From assembly GCA_900555555.1 (NCBI GenBank), contig USLK01000010.1, positions 1 through 35,428 on the forward strand: DNA of 35,428 nucleotides, in the 5' to 3' direction. Position 1 is the first letter of the stretch. Every line of letters starts with the position of its first letter. Of the stretch, positions 1 to 7,720 are shown piece by piece. This DNA comes from an uncultured Collinsella sp. (GTDB lineage Bacteria > Actinomycetota > Coriobacteriia > Coriobacteriales > Coriobacteriaceae). The translations under genes were made by a program, and so were the position numbers. The notes under the pieces were generated by a model. It was not told the DNA's origin. It saw only the letters and a list, made by a program, of their open reading frames with translations, and searched no databases.

Positions 1-217
1 CTATTATTATACGCTATTTCTCGTCAAAATCAACCATTTGTTGTGACAGAGCCTTTATTTAAAATCTTGGTTCCCATAAGTACTGCAGATTGCCGAAACC
101 CACACATCGCGACCACCCAACACGAGAGGTCACGCCAATCATGCCCCGAGACCCTCGTCCTGTGTCCCGCGCACCATGAATACGGCCGACGGCCGATGCA
201 CAGAGGAACAGAAACAG
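1..217. other. no gene recognised at window start
   Basis: Neither strand shows a convincing coding frame, a good ribosome binding site or a hairpin with a T-tract here. The stretch lies downstream of the broken regulator gene on the minus strand and is more AT-rich than the conserved core. Confidence 0.4.
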
Positions 218-848
218 CTACGCAAGCAGGTCGGCAAGTGCGGCAATGGCATACCCGATCAACGCACCGATGACCAAGAAAAGCACTATAGACAGCGCCG
301 CGTGTATCGCTTTGTCCCAAGGACGCCCGCGCAATGACCGCGACCTGATGCTCACTGCGCTTGCGCGATCAACGGGTCGCCCATCAATATATGCAGGGAT
401 CTCGGCAAAGGTCACCAGATCGCGATCCTTCTTGATGCGATCGGCCCGCACGGCGCCAACCAAGGAAAGCGCTCAAAAGAACGCAACGAGTAGCAAGGTT
501 GATATGGTATGGGAGGTCTCCCAACCACGGGCCAATCTGCATCGCAAACCAAACCGATGTGACAAACGTCAGCAAAAAGCCTATCCACATAAGTAGACCC
601 TCACGCCAGATGGCCTTAACATCGCCGTCGATTCGTCCCTGCATGACTTCAACATCTCCTTCAATGGGTTCATCCAGGGTCACCCCGAACCGCTCGGAAA
701 GGAGAAGCAGACTCTGAATATCGGGGTACATTTTGCCGTTTTCCCAACTTGAAATTGTCTATCGAGGGCAGTACACCGATGCCACAAGTTGATCCTGCGG
801 CATGCCGAGCTGCACACGATGTATCTTGATTCGATTCCCGATTTCCAT
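218..848 (-). pseudogene. broken XRE-family (HTH_3) regulator with C-terminal membrane segments
   Basis: A typical helix-turn-helix repressor starts at ATG 848 with a good ribosome binding site (GGAGG, 5-nt spacer). It reads MEIGNRIKIHRVQLGMPQDQ, then the recognition-helix region TISSWENGKMYPD, which is characteristic of XRE/Cro-C1 proteins. Codon 30 (759-761) is TAG just before TISSWENGK, where relatives usually have Gln. The frame then stays open through a membrane-like segment (LLMWIGFLLTFVTSVWF). A frameshift near 460-470 moves the rest of the protein (VGAVRADRIKKDRD, then a second membrane segment AALSIVLFLVIGALIGYAIA) into another frame ending at 218. The layout resembles membrane-anchored XRE regulators of small accessory loci. 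Two independent lesions argue for a pseudogene. Its former target is unknown; the small membrane proteins nearby are candidates. Confidence 0.75.
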
Positions 849-1204
849 GCCCGCCTCCGTTCCTTCGCAATCGGTGCGACCATTGCAACCCACTATGGCG
901 ATCAGGCGCAAATCCTGCCGTCAAAGGTGGAAGGTATGGGCGCCCGAGCGAATAGAGAGTGCGTCAAAGGTGCTTTACACATGCGCTGGCGTACACTTTC
1001 AGGACCATTCGATTAGATGGCGACAACGTATAAGGGCACGAAAGCGCGGACCGATCCGCGCGGGGACCGCCTAAGCAACGAGCCACTGCGGGGCGGGGCT
1101 GCGTACGACACCGGCGGTTCATTCTCCTTGCTTGAGATAGCGCGAAAACGCACCCAACTCGCTCAGGAGATACCGCATGAAACCAATAATGTGACGGCTG
1201 GGCA

Positions 1205-1256
1205 CCGCAAAAGATTTACCTGTGGCAAAAAATGCCCGCACATAAATCTTTTGCGG
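1205..1256. repeat. perfect 14-bp inverted repeat, 24-nt spacer
   Basis: CCGCAAAAGATTTA (1205-1218) is matched by its exact complement TAAATCTTTTGCGG (1243-1256). The spacer can extend the stem with TGTG/CACA (1221-1224, 1239-1242). It has no U-tract of the terminator kind on either side. It sits inside a decayed gene and could be a small mobile palindrome. Confidence 0.6.
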
Positions 1257-1377
1257 CAATCTGGACCCGCAGTATTGCAAACATGCGGTAATAACTCCAA
1301 ATCCCAACTAAGAAACCGCAGGTCACAGAGTTTCTCTTCGGCACGATAGGCATATCAATTACCACACGAAAGAGAAA

Positions 1378-1397
1378 TGCGGCAATAAATTGCCGCA
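1378..1397. repeat. 20-bp near-palindrome
   Basis: TGCGGCAAT and ATTGCCGCA flank a 2-nt centre. The TGCGGCAA word recurs close by (about 1252, 1378 and 1442, with a TGCGGTAAT variant near 1285), so it may be part of a local repeat pattern. No function is assigned. Confidence 0.45.
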
Positions 1398-1776
1398 CAA
1401 AGTAGATCATGCGGCGCATAAGCACCACATGAGACAGATCGTGCGGCAACCAAACCGCTGTCGGGAAGAAAAACGGGATCGGATGACAGGCATGCCCCAT
1501 CCACAATGAGTCCGTTGGAAATCCAAGAAAGAAACCGAATAATATGGCGGCGGCGAACCGGCGGCAACCACCGGCAACCGCTCACAAGGACATGCCAAAG
1601 CAGGCAACCGTCAGTGGCAACAGGCAACAGAAACCACGGCAGCGTCCAAATCCATTCAAGCATCCCGGCTGTAGGACTCCGGCTGCCCGATCAAAACGGT
1701 GGCGGGCATCAAGGCTCCCGACTTCAAAGAGCCAGCACCCCAAACCAACCGGGGGCAGCACTTTCCCGCCACGACC

Positions 1777-2085
1777 CTAGCGATCCCGCGAAAAACTCCG
1801 GCCCAACGCGCATCCGCTCAGAACCGCATCGATCACAGTCATCGCCCCAATACCCACCAACCAGCCGACGGCGCAGTCTACAACGGACTGGATATCTTTC
1901 CCTACCAACACGAAATCCCAAATTAGAACCAAGATGGCCGAACCAAGCCCGCAAAGTAGGCCCAGCCATACCAAGAGCACGACCCTGTCCGAAGCGCCCT
2001 TTCCGCTCACAAGAAGAGCTGCAAGGCAAATTCCTGCAGAGATGAAACCAAGTCCAGCAGGCGCATACGTCAACATCCTGGACAC
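1777..2085 (-). CDS. small membrane protein of unknown function
   Basis: A 102-codon frame starts at ATG 2085 with AAGGAG placed 7 nt upstream and ends at TAG 1777. About three hydrophobic segments are visible: GLGFISAGICLAALLV, VVLLVWLGLLCGLGSAILVLIWDF (written in parts: VVLLVWLGLLCG and SAILVLIWDFVLVG), and CAVGWLVGIGAMTVIDAVL. The C-terminus is short and basic (GRSFSRDR). No domain is recognised. It is divergent from the two plus-strand membrane genes starting at 2287 and lies upstream of the decayed membrane gene. Its clean ribosome binding site and coherent hydrophobic pattern support a real gene. Confidence 0.6.
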   Translation of the reverse strand: MSRMLTYAPAGLGFISAGICLAALLVSGKGASDRVVLLVWLGLLCGLGSAILVLIWDFVLVGKDIQSVVDCAVGWLVGIGAMTVIDAVLSGCALGRSFSRDR

Positions 2086-2286
2086 TCCTTAGATAGGTTG
2101 GCCAGAATATGCAGCAAGGATCAAAGCACAGCTCATCAAAGAGACGAGCGATAAAAAATACAGGCGAACGGCATCGATCTGGAAACGTGCCGCTCACCGA
2201 GCGAAAATAACTGCCAGCCAAACGATGGAGAGCGGCCATTTGACTATTCATACACTTGAATATACCTATCGTTTCGGAGGGTTGTG

Positions 2287-2610
2287 ATGACCATGGAGCG
2301 CGAGAATCGGGAAACAAAGGCGCCTTGTAGGCTGAACCCCTCCGAACGCATCGAGTATCCCGCCCTCGGCACCACCCGTTCAAAGCTACTCGCCTCTCTG
2401 ACGGCAGCGGTATACGTATTCGTTACCATCCTATCCATGGCGGCCCAGGTAATTGGGACCCCCCACTTTGCGTCTCAGGCAATCTTGCCGGCGGCGCAGG
2501 TAGTTTCCTGCACCCCCTTAGCTGCCTGGGCACTCTTGCCCGAGTTCCCGCGAGGATACCGAATCGCGCTTGTAACAGCAGCACCGACAGTGGCGTATAC
2601 CATACTTTAA
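2287..2610 (+). CDS. small membrane protein of unknown function
   Basis: The frame runs from ATG 2287 (CGGAGG, 6-nt spacer) to TAA 2610, giving 107 residues. An in-frame GTG at 2284 is a weaker alternative start. The N-terminus is charged and soluble (MTMERENRETKAPCRLNPS). It is followed by hydrophobic stretches LLASLTAAVYVFVTILSMAA, ILPAAQVVSCTPLAAWALL and a short hydrophobic C-terminal tail. No family is recognised. The next gene starts 20 nt downstream with a strong ribosome binding site, so the two are probably co-transcribed. It is the first plus-strand gene in the window and is divergent from the gene at 1777-2085. Confidence 0.55.
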   Translation: MTMERENRETKAPCRLNPSERIEYPALGTTRSKLLASLTAAVYVFVTILSMAAQVIGTPHFASQAILPAAQVVSCTPLAAWALLPEFPRGYRIALVTAAPTVAYTIL

Positions 2611-2630
2611 TCACGCAGAGGAGGATTAAC

Positions 2631-2930
2631 ATGTTCAACTTCGAAGCAAACCAGGGCTGGGCAACAGCGCAGAAGATTGGCGCGTATATCCTACTAATCA
2701 CAAGTATCTGTATGTTCATCCGTTACACAGGCATCGCGCCAGCAGGCATAATCGACCACATCCTGCCCATTTTGTTCGCGGCATGCAGTGCGGCATCCTT
2801 TGTAATGTATCGCTCGATACGCGACCGAAGCGCCCGGGCATCCGACTCAGGGTCAAAAATCTATCTGTTCACAGCTGTCACTATGATCATCGTGGCAGTG
2901 ATTTATTTCATCCAAGCTATGGGATTCTAA
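2631..2930 (+). CDS. small three-helix membrane protein of unknown function
   Basis: ATG 2631 follows an excellent ribosome binding site (GAGGAGG about 7 nt upstream), and the frame ends at TAA 2930 with 99 residues. Three hydrophobic segments are visible: IGAYILLITSICMFI, IIDHILPILFAACSAASFVM and LFTAVTMIIVAVIYFIQAM. A basic loop (YRSIRDRSARASDSGSK) separates the second and third. No conserved motif is recognised. It is the second gene of a likely two-gene plus-strand unit and ends 6 nt before a hairpin that can terminate both this unit and the convergent rpsT. Confidence 0.65.
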   Translation: MFNFEANQGWATAQKIGAYILLITSICMFIRYTGIAPAGIIDHILPILFAACSAASFVMYRSIRDRSARASDSGSKIYLFTAVTMIIVAVIYFIQAMGF

Positions 2931-2936
2931 AACAAA

Positions 2937-2958
2937 AGGCCCCGCCGGAGCGGGGCCT
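2937..2958 (-). terminator. rpsT intrinsic terminator (probably shared with the convergent gene)
   Basis: GGCCCCGC (2938-2945) pairs with GCGGGGCC (2950-2957) around the loop CGGA, and an outer A-T pair closes it. On the minus strand the stem is followed by TTTTGTTTT, a good U-tract. The plus-strand tail is weaker. Confidence 0.85.
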
Positions 2959-2983
2959 ATTTAGTGCTTTGAAAGCCTTGGAC

Positions 2984-3244
2984 TTAGAGGGAGTTCACGA
3001 GGCTCTGAACGCCGGACTTGCGGTTTGCAGCCTGGTTCTTGTGGATAACGCCCTTGGAAACAGCCTTGTCAAGCTTGCGGTAAGCGGTGGTGGCAGCAGC
3101 CTGAGCGGCAGCCTTGTCGCCAGCCTCAACGGCCTCGCGGACGTGCTTGATGACGGTCTTGAGCTCGGAGCGAATCGCCTTGTTGCGAACGCGAGCAATC
3201 TCGTTGGTGCGGATACGCTTCTTCTGAGACTTGATGTTTGCCAC
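2984..3244 (-). CDS. rpsT: 30S ribosomal protein S20
   Basis: S20 binds 16S rRNA early in assembly of the small subunit. The N-terminus MANIKSQKKRIRTNE and the C-terminal region HKNQAANRKSGVQSL are typical of the family, and 86 residues is the usual length. The start chosen is GTG 3244, which yields the canonical ANIKSQKKR beginning. A longer in-frame start at 3262 would add six non-conserved residues. AAAGGA lies about 9 nt upstream. The gene follows holA, a common bacterial arrangement. A TATACT -10-like box at 3325-3330 suggests its own promoter. Confidence 0.97.
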   Translation of the reverse strand: MANIKSQKKRIRTNEIARVRNKAIRSELKTVIKHVREAVEAGDKAAAQAAATTAYRKLDKAVSKGVIHKNQAANRKSGVQSLVNSL

Positions 3245-3324
3245 TTGTAGTGTTCCTTTCAAATACTTAAAAGCCTGAACTATCCGGCCTCTGAGACACG
3301 GTTGTTGAGGTCATACGGTCAGGT

Positions 3325-3330
3325 AGTATA
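3325..3330 (-). promoter_or_regulatory. possible -10 box of rpsT promoter
   Basis: The minus strand reads TATACT here, 5 of 6 to the consensus, about 80 nt before the rpsT start. I see no good -35 hexamer at the right distance. Confidence 0.35.
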
Positions 3331-3419
3331 ACACGCACTCAGCGCAATAAAAGCAAGAAGCAAAGATATTGCAGCTCACGTGCACGATATTCTCACGTAT
3401 CGAGTTCAAAGGGCCTTTG

Positions 3420-4379
3420 CTACCGCCGAAGCACATCGATAACCCACATGCGGAACGCCAGGGCGCTATCACGCGAACCCTTGAGAGCCATCTCGACATC
3501 GATAGCAGACCGCAGCGCATCCTCAAGCTCACCCATCGAGTATTTCCGAGCCCAGCTCAAATGATTTTTTACCTGCCAGCCCTGAACGCCCAGCGTGGAA
3601 GCGAGCTCACGTCCCTGTCCGCGAGCATCGAGCGCCTTTGCGGTTATGAGCTCCCTGATCCTCGTCACGAGCAGCGCCCACAGCCTGACCTCGCTGTTGG
3701 CGGGCTGCAGATCGAGCAGTTCCAGCGTCTTGGTCAGGTCGCGAGCCGAAAAGGCATTGAGAAAATCCCAGGGCTTCACCTCGACCGTGCGCATGATATG
3801 GCGCTCGATATCCCCAAGCTCGATAGCGGGCCCCTCGATCATCGCCGATAGCTTCTTGAGCTCGTTATCGAGCATGCGAGAGTTCTCCCCCGCCCTGCTC
3901 ACAAGCTCCTCCGCCGCGACCATGGAAATCGTTTTGCCGTACGTGCGCGCCATCCCCACCACCTGCCTGGGCATCTCCCAGGCCTTCTTGGGCGCACAAT
4001 CGATGACGGCCTTCGGGCCAACCTTCGCGAGGGCCTTATACAGGCGGGTGTTCTTGGCGAGGCTATTGGCGATAACAAGGCAGACCGTCGTGGGAGAAGG
4101 ATGGCCGAAGTACTCAACCAGCGGCTCGCTCACATGCTTGGGAAGCTTATCGCAATGGTCGAGGATCACCAGGCGAAACTCAGAACCCATGGGAAACGTG
4201 TTGAGGGAGGCGATGATGTCATCGATCTGCGGGTCCTTGGCCATATCGCGCTCATCCAAATTGAACTCAGCCATGCCGCTGCGCTCGAGCCGACCCTTCA
4301 TGCGCTCGATCGTTTTCGAGCGTTTGAGCTCGTCGGCCCCCACGACCAAATATGCCGGCAGCAGATTCGACTCAGCCAA
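3420..4379 (-). CDS. holA: DNA polymerase III subunit delta
   Basis: Delta is the clamp-loader subunit that opens the sliding clamp. The protein begins MAESNLLPAYLVVGADELKR, the family's pattern in which a degenerate ATP-binding loop follows a YLVVG strand. It carries the conserved middle region (RLVILDHCDKLPKH, KPWDFLNAFSARD) and the C-terminal collar helices (GVQGWQVKNHLSWARKYS). About 319 residues is normal. I chose TTG 4379 because GGAGGG ends 5 nt upstream and the family's conserved sequence starts right after it. GTG 4394 is an in-frame alternative without a good ribosome binding site. It lies 37 nt after comEC, likely in one operon. Confidence 0.92.
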   Translation of the reverse strand: MAESNLLPAYLVVGADELKRSKTIERMKGRLERSGMAEFNLDERDMAKDPQIDDIIASLNTFPMGSEFRLVILDHCDKLPKHVSEPLVEYFGHPSPTTVCLVIANSLAKNTRLYKALAKVGPKAVIDCAPKKAWEMPRQVVGMARTYGKTISMVAAEELVSRAGENSRMLDNELKKLSAMIEGPAIELGDIERHIMRTVEVKPWDFLNAFSARDLTKTLELLDLQPANSEVRLWALLVTRIRELITAKALDARGQGRELASTLGVQGWQVKNHLSWARKYSMGELEDALRSAIDVEMALKGSRDSALAFRMWVIDVLRR

Positions 4380-4416
4380 AATCACCCTCCACACTCATCT
4401 TTATGCCCCGTTCATT

Positions 4417-6750
4417 CTACCCTCCAGGATGGGCCGCCGTCACCCGAGCGCCATGAGCGCCGGGCTCCACTACGATATCTCCCACATCCTTTGTGCATAA
4501 GAAATGGGATCCGCCACGCTCGATCTGCTCAATACACTCACGTGACGGATGCCCGTAACGGTTCCCCTCTCCCGCGCTTGCAATCGAGACTTCCGGCTTC
4601 AGAACGTCCATGATCTCCCCGGTCACCGATATCTTCGATCCATGATGGCCGACTTTCAGCACATCGATATCACCAACCTCCCTGCAGCATGCCCCGATCT
4701 CATCCCTCTCGGCATCGCCCGTCAAGAGCATGGACATCCGACGCCCGCCGCGATCGTATTCGACGAGCATGCATAACGAGTCCCCGTTCTCCTCCCCATC
4801 GACCTCTTCCCTCGGCCACACAACTGTGCATGTGAATCCACCAACACGAACGCGATCCCCCTCCTCAAGCTCGCGAATATCCCCACGGCGCCGCCCGTCG
4901 AACTCTTCGGGTGCATTCCTGGATGCGCCGCGCGCAACAAGCACCGAAGACACCGGAACGGTCTTGAAAACACCGGGAAGCCCTCCCCAATGGTCGCGGT
5001 CCCAATGCGTCACCGCCACGCCATCGAGCCTGAACACATGGTTGCGCGCAAGGGCCGCCGACGTTGCATCATCGATGCCGCCATCAATGAGCAACGTCGA
5101 GGGGCCATCGCGTATCAAAATGGAATCCCCCTGCCCAATATCCATAACGGTGATTGAAGGCGGGGCGAAGCGACCCCAATACACCAGCCAACAAGCGGCA
5201 AGGACCACAAGAGAGCAAAGGAACGCCCCAACCTTCGCAACGCTCACATCGGGCCACTTCAGATATAGCAAGACCGCAGCGATATACGGCAGCACCGCAA
5301 CGATAGCCGACACCACGACATTGATACTTGCATATGGGACCGCCGCGCACACGCGGGCACCGAAAATCGAAATACGGGCGAGCGCCACGGCGGGCATCAA
5401 TGCCAGTTGGCCAAGTGGCGTAAAGGCGCCCAAGGGAGCCGCTATGAGTCCGACCGAAAGCAGCGCCGTCATGGGAGGTCCCACCAACAGATTCGCCACC
5501 GGGGATACTAAAGACACCGTGCCGAACGTCGGCAACGTCAGCGGGATGGTCGCCCACTGGGCGACCATCGTCATGGCCAGCGGTTCAGCCAATATGCGCG
5601 GAAGCCCCAAGCGCCCCAGGATATACCCGGCATACGTTCCAAACAGCAGTATGAACAGAACGCTCGCAGCCGACAGCTGGAACCCCAAATCGAATACGAT
5701 TCCCGGATCGCAGACCACGAGCAGCAGCACCGCCAGCGACCATCCGGATAGCGCATGGCTGCGCCGACCCAGCGCGACCGTTCCAAAAGATAGGGAAACC
5801 ATCACCACCGACCTAATGGCTGACGGTGCGCCGCCGCTGAAGGCGACATATATGCACATGCAAGCCAGAAGCACCGACGCACGAACGAACCGGCCGGCGC
5901 GGGTCCGAGCCAATACCGTCTGCAAGATCACGGCAATATAGGCCAAATGACTGCCCGAAACCGCAACGAGGTGCGTGAGGCCGCATACGGAAAACGCCTC
6001 GTTCGCCTCAGTCGCATTCAACTCCGTCGTCCTGCCGCAGACAACACCGGCAATCAGCGCCCGCGCCTCGTCATCCTGGGAGGCGATCGCCCGCAGCAGC
6101 GTACGTCGAACGCGAGCGATGCAGCCGCCCCCGCCGGCATAATCCGCATCATCTATATGAACGACCTGGACGCTTGCGCATTCGCCCTTCATAAAACGGG
6201 ATCGGCTCCACGGGGATTCATCGAGCGGCTTAACCCGATACACGCACCGCATCACCGAACCTGCGGCAATCTCCTCTTGCGTCGAACAGCGAACCCGTGC
6301 TACCGGCGATCCGTCTTGCCCCCGTATCCTTGCCGATGCAGCGAACCCGAACTGGCCGGCCGCAGCATCGCCGCAAATCTCGATCGCCGTATCGCCGCAA
6401 GATGCCAATGCAAGCCACTCAGCATGCAGGGACCACACGAACGTCCAAACCGAGGCGGAGCAAAACCCCATCATCAAACCAACCACGAGCCAACGGCACC
6501 ATGCCCCGCGCGGTCCGCGCGCAAAACGCAAGACGGCGATCGCCGCAACAAAAACAACGATGCCGATGCCTGCCAGAATCCAAGCAAGCTCCAGCTTGAA
6601 TCCAAACCCGTCATCGACGCGCAAGCCCCATGCGAGCTCGAGGACAAACGCCGCGGCTACGGAAACACCGGCGGCCCCGGCCGCCGTCGGAGGCAGGTAC
6701 GGGCGCGGGGGCAGGCTCAAGGATCCATCCCTGGAAGAGCCTAAACGCAT
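4417..6750 (-). CDS. comEC: DNA uptake channel ComEC/Rec2
   Basis: ComEC forms the inner-membrane channel that carries single-stranded DNA into the cell in transformation. The 777-residue protein has N-terminal membrane helices, a central polytopic Competence region, and a C-terminal metallo-beta-lactamase-like domain (about 533-777). That domain shows MDIGQGDSILIRDG, HWDRDHWGGL (582-591), TGDAERD (677-683) and KVGHHGSK (699-706), the metal-site motifs of the family. ATG 6750 overlaps the end of comEA by 10 nt, which suggests translational coupling. No pilus or ATPase competence genes are in the window, so competence cannot be judged from here alone. Confidence 0.95.
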   Translation of the reverse strand: MRLGSSRDGSLSLPPRPYLPPTAAGAAGVSVAAAFVLELAWGLRVDDGFGFKLELAWILAGIGIVVFVAAIAVLRFARGPRGAWCRWLVVGLMMGFCSASVWTFVWSLHAEWLALASCGDTAIEICGDAAAGQFGFAASARIRGQDGSPVARVRCSTQEEIAAGSVMRCVYRVKPLDESPWSRSRFMKGECASVQVVHIDDADYAGGGGCIARVRRTLLRAIASQDDEARALIAGVVCGRTTELNATEANEAFSVCGLTHLVAVSGSHLAYIAVILQTVLARTRAGRFVRASVLLACMCIYVAFSGGAPSAIRSVVMVSLSFGTVALGRRSHALSGWSLAVLLLVVCDPGIVFDLGFQLSAASVLFILLFGTYAGYILGRLGLPRILAEPLAMTMVAQWATIPLTLPTFGTVSLVSPVANLLVGPPMTALLSVGLIAAPLGAFTPLGQLALMPAVALARISIFGARVCAAVPYASINVVVSAIVAVLPYIAAVLLYLKWPDVSVAKVGAFLCSLVVLAACWLVYWGRFAPPSITVMDIGQGDSILIRDGPSTLLIDGGIDDATSAALARNHVFRLDGVAVTHWDRDHWGGLPGVFKTVPVSSVLVARGASRNAPEEFDGRRRGDIRELEEGDRVRVGGFTCTVVWPREEVDGEENGDSLCMLVEYDRGGRRMSMLLTGDAERDEIGACCREVGDIDVLKVGHHGSKISVTGEIMDVLKPEVSIASAGEGNRYGHPSRECIEQIERGGSHFLCTKDVGDIVVEPGAHGARVTAAHPGG

Positions 6751-7472
6751 ATCGCCGACCGCAGCTTCTCGAACTTCTTTTCCCCGATACCGCTCACGCG
6801 CATCAAGTCCTCGATGCGTTCAAACCGCCCGTGCTCTTCGCGATCAGAGACGATGGCCTGAGCCGTCGATGGCCCGACGCCAGGCAGGGCGTCAAGCTCG
6901 TCGACAGACGCGGTATTGAGATTGACGCTAGCCACACCGCCCATACCGGGAGTCGAGGCCGACGATGCAGAGGCAGCACCCGGAACCCCGGTTGATGCAG
7001 GCGGAACCTCGCCCTTCAAGGGCACGCGTATCTGCGATCCATCCGAAACGACCGCGGCCTGGTTTATCGAAGCCCCATCGGCCTCGGGCAACAGTCCGCC
7101 TGCAGCCTCGATCGCATCCAAAACACGCGAACCCTCGGGAAGGGACACCACACGGGGTGACGCGACGGCGCCGGTCACATCGACGAGGACTTGTGCAGGG
7201 GCATCACCAACAGAGCCCTCCGTCTCATCCGGTTCTTCTTCGCTATCCACCGCGGCAACGCTTCCGGGCTCACCAGGCTCTTCAGCGGGCTCCTGTTCAG
7301 TCGCCTGTTCAATTGTCACCCCGCCAACCGTCAAAGCACGCTGCGCGCCCACCACCGCCGCACCCAGGACCAGCCCCGCAATCAGAGCGCAAGCGACCGC
7401 CAAGTTTCGGCGCTGCTTCAATACGATACGAATCCGCCCCATGAGCGGCTTGGCTTTTTCCATCTGCACCAT
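6741..7472 (-). CDS. comEA: DNA-binding competence protein ComEA
   Basis: ComEA is the membrane-anchored receptor that binds double-stranded DNA outside the cell and feeds it to ComEC. The 243-residue protein has one N-terminal transmembrane helix (about 23-43), an acidic linker rich in Glu and Pro, and an SLBB domain (about 95-150; VLVDVTGAVASPRVV). It ends with a C-terminal helix-hairpin-helix pair (about 182-243; VNLNTASVDELDALPGVG, then VSGIGEKKFEKL). ATG 7472 is preceded by a G-rich binding site. It is the first gene of comEA-comEC-holA. Confidence 0.95.
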   Translation of the reverse strand: MVQMEKAKPLMGRIRIVLKQRRNLAVACALIAGLVLGAAVVGAQRALTVGGVTIEQATEQEPAEEPGEPGSVAAVDSEEEPDETEGSVGDAPAQVLVDVTGAVASPRVVSLPEGSRVLDAIEAAGGLLPEADGASINQAAVVSDGSQIRVPLKGEVPPASTGVPGAASASSASTPGMGGVASVNLNTASVDELDALPGVGPSTAQAIVSDREEHGRFERIEDLMRVSGIGEKKFEKLRSAICV

Positions 7473-7522
7473 GCATCACCCCCACTCCAACTCTGCCAGG
7501 GGGAAGGCCGCTAAGACGGAAC

Positions 7523-7552
7523 AATATAAAAATGTCGAGCGGAGTCTTACAA
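7523..7552 (-). promoter_or_regulatory. predicted comEA promoter
   Basis: On the minus strand TTGTAA (7552-7547) and TATATT (7528-7523) are separated by 18 nt. The site lies about 50 nt before the comEA start and after the thiI terminator, so it fits as the promoter of the comEA operon. Confidence 0.5.
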
Positions 7553-7643
7553 AACGGCTCCCGGCATCAAACGGCCCTGTTGGGCTGCCGTAAGACCCGT
7601 CTCTGCATATCATCAGAAGATGCATCGCGCGCATGCATAAAAA

Positions 7644-7681
7644 CGCCCCCTTCCCGGTGACATGCTACCGGGAAGGGGGCG
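7644..7681 (-). terminator. thiI intrinsic terminator
   Basis: A perfect 15-bp stem (CGCCCCCTTCCCGGT, 7644-7658; complement 7667-7681) has an 8-nt loop. TTTTT follows on the minus strand. It closes the mihF-gmk-rpoZ-thiI unit. Confidence 0.92.
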
Positions 7682-7720
7682 TAAGACAAACCAGGGAACG
7701 CCGCACGGGGACGGATACGT

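Larger units (their letters stand above)
1119..1709 (-). pseudogene. decayed small integral membrane protein gene
   Basis: Hydrophobic membrane-protein-like sequence is spread over at least two frames on the minus strand. A candidate start is ATG 1709 (GGGAG, 5-nt spacer), and a hydrophobic stretch begins at 1663 (MLEWIWTLPWFLLPVATDG). A second frame over 1216-1560 reads ILFGFFLGF followed by FLFRVVIDMPIVPKRNS and a further hydrophobic stretch. A third frame closes at 1119 (RYLLSELGAFSRYLKQGE). No single frame is open throughout. I do not recognise the family. A 52-nt inverted repeat lies where the second frame ends and the third takes over, and may have helped break the gene. An alternative is that only the central 96-codon frame is real. 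Confidence 0.4.
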
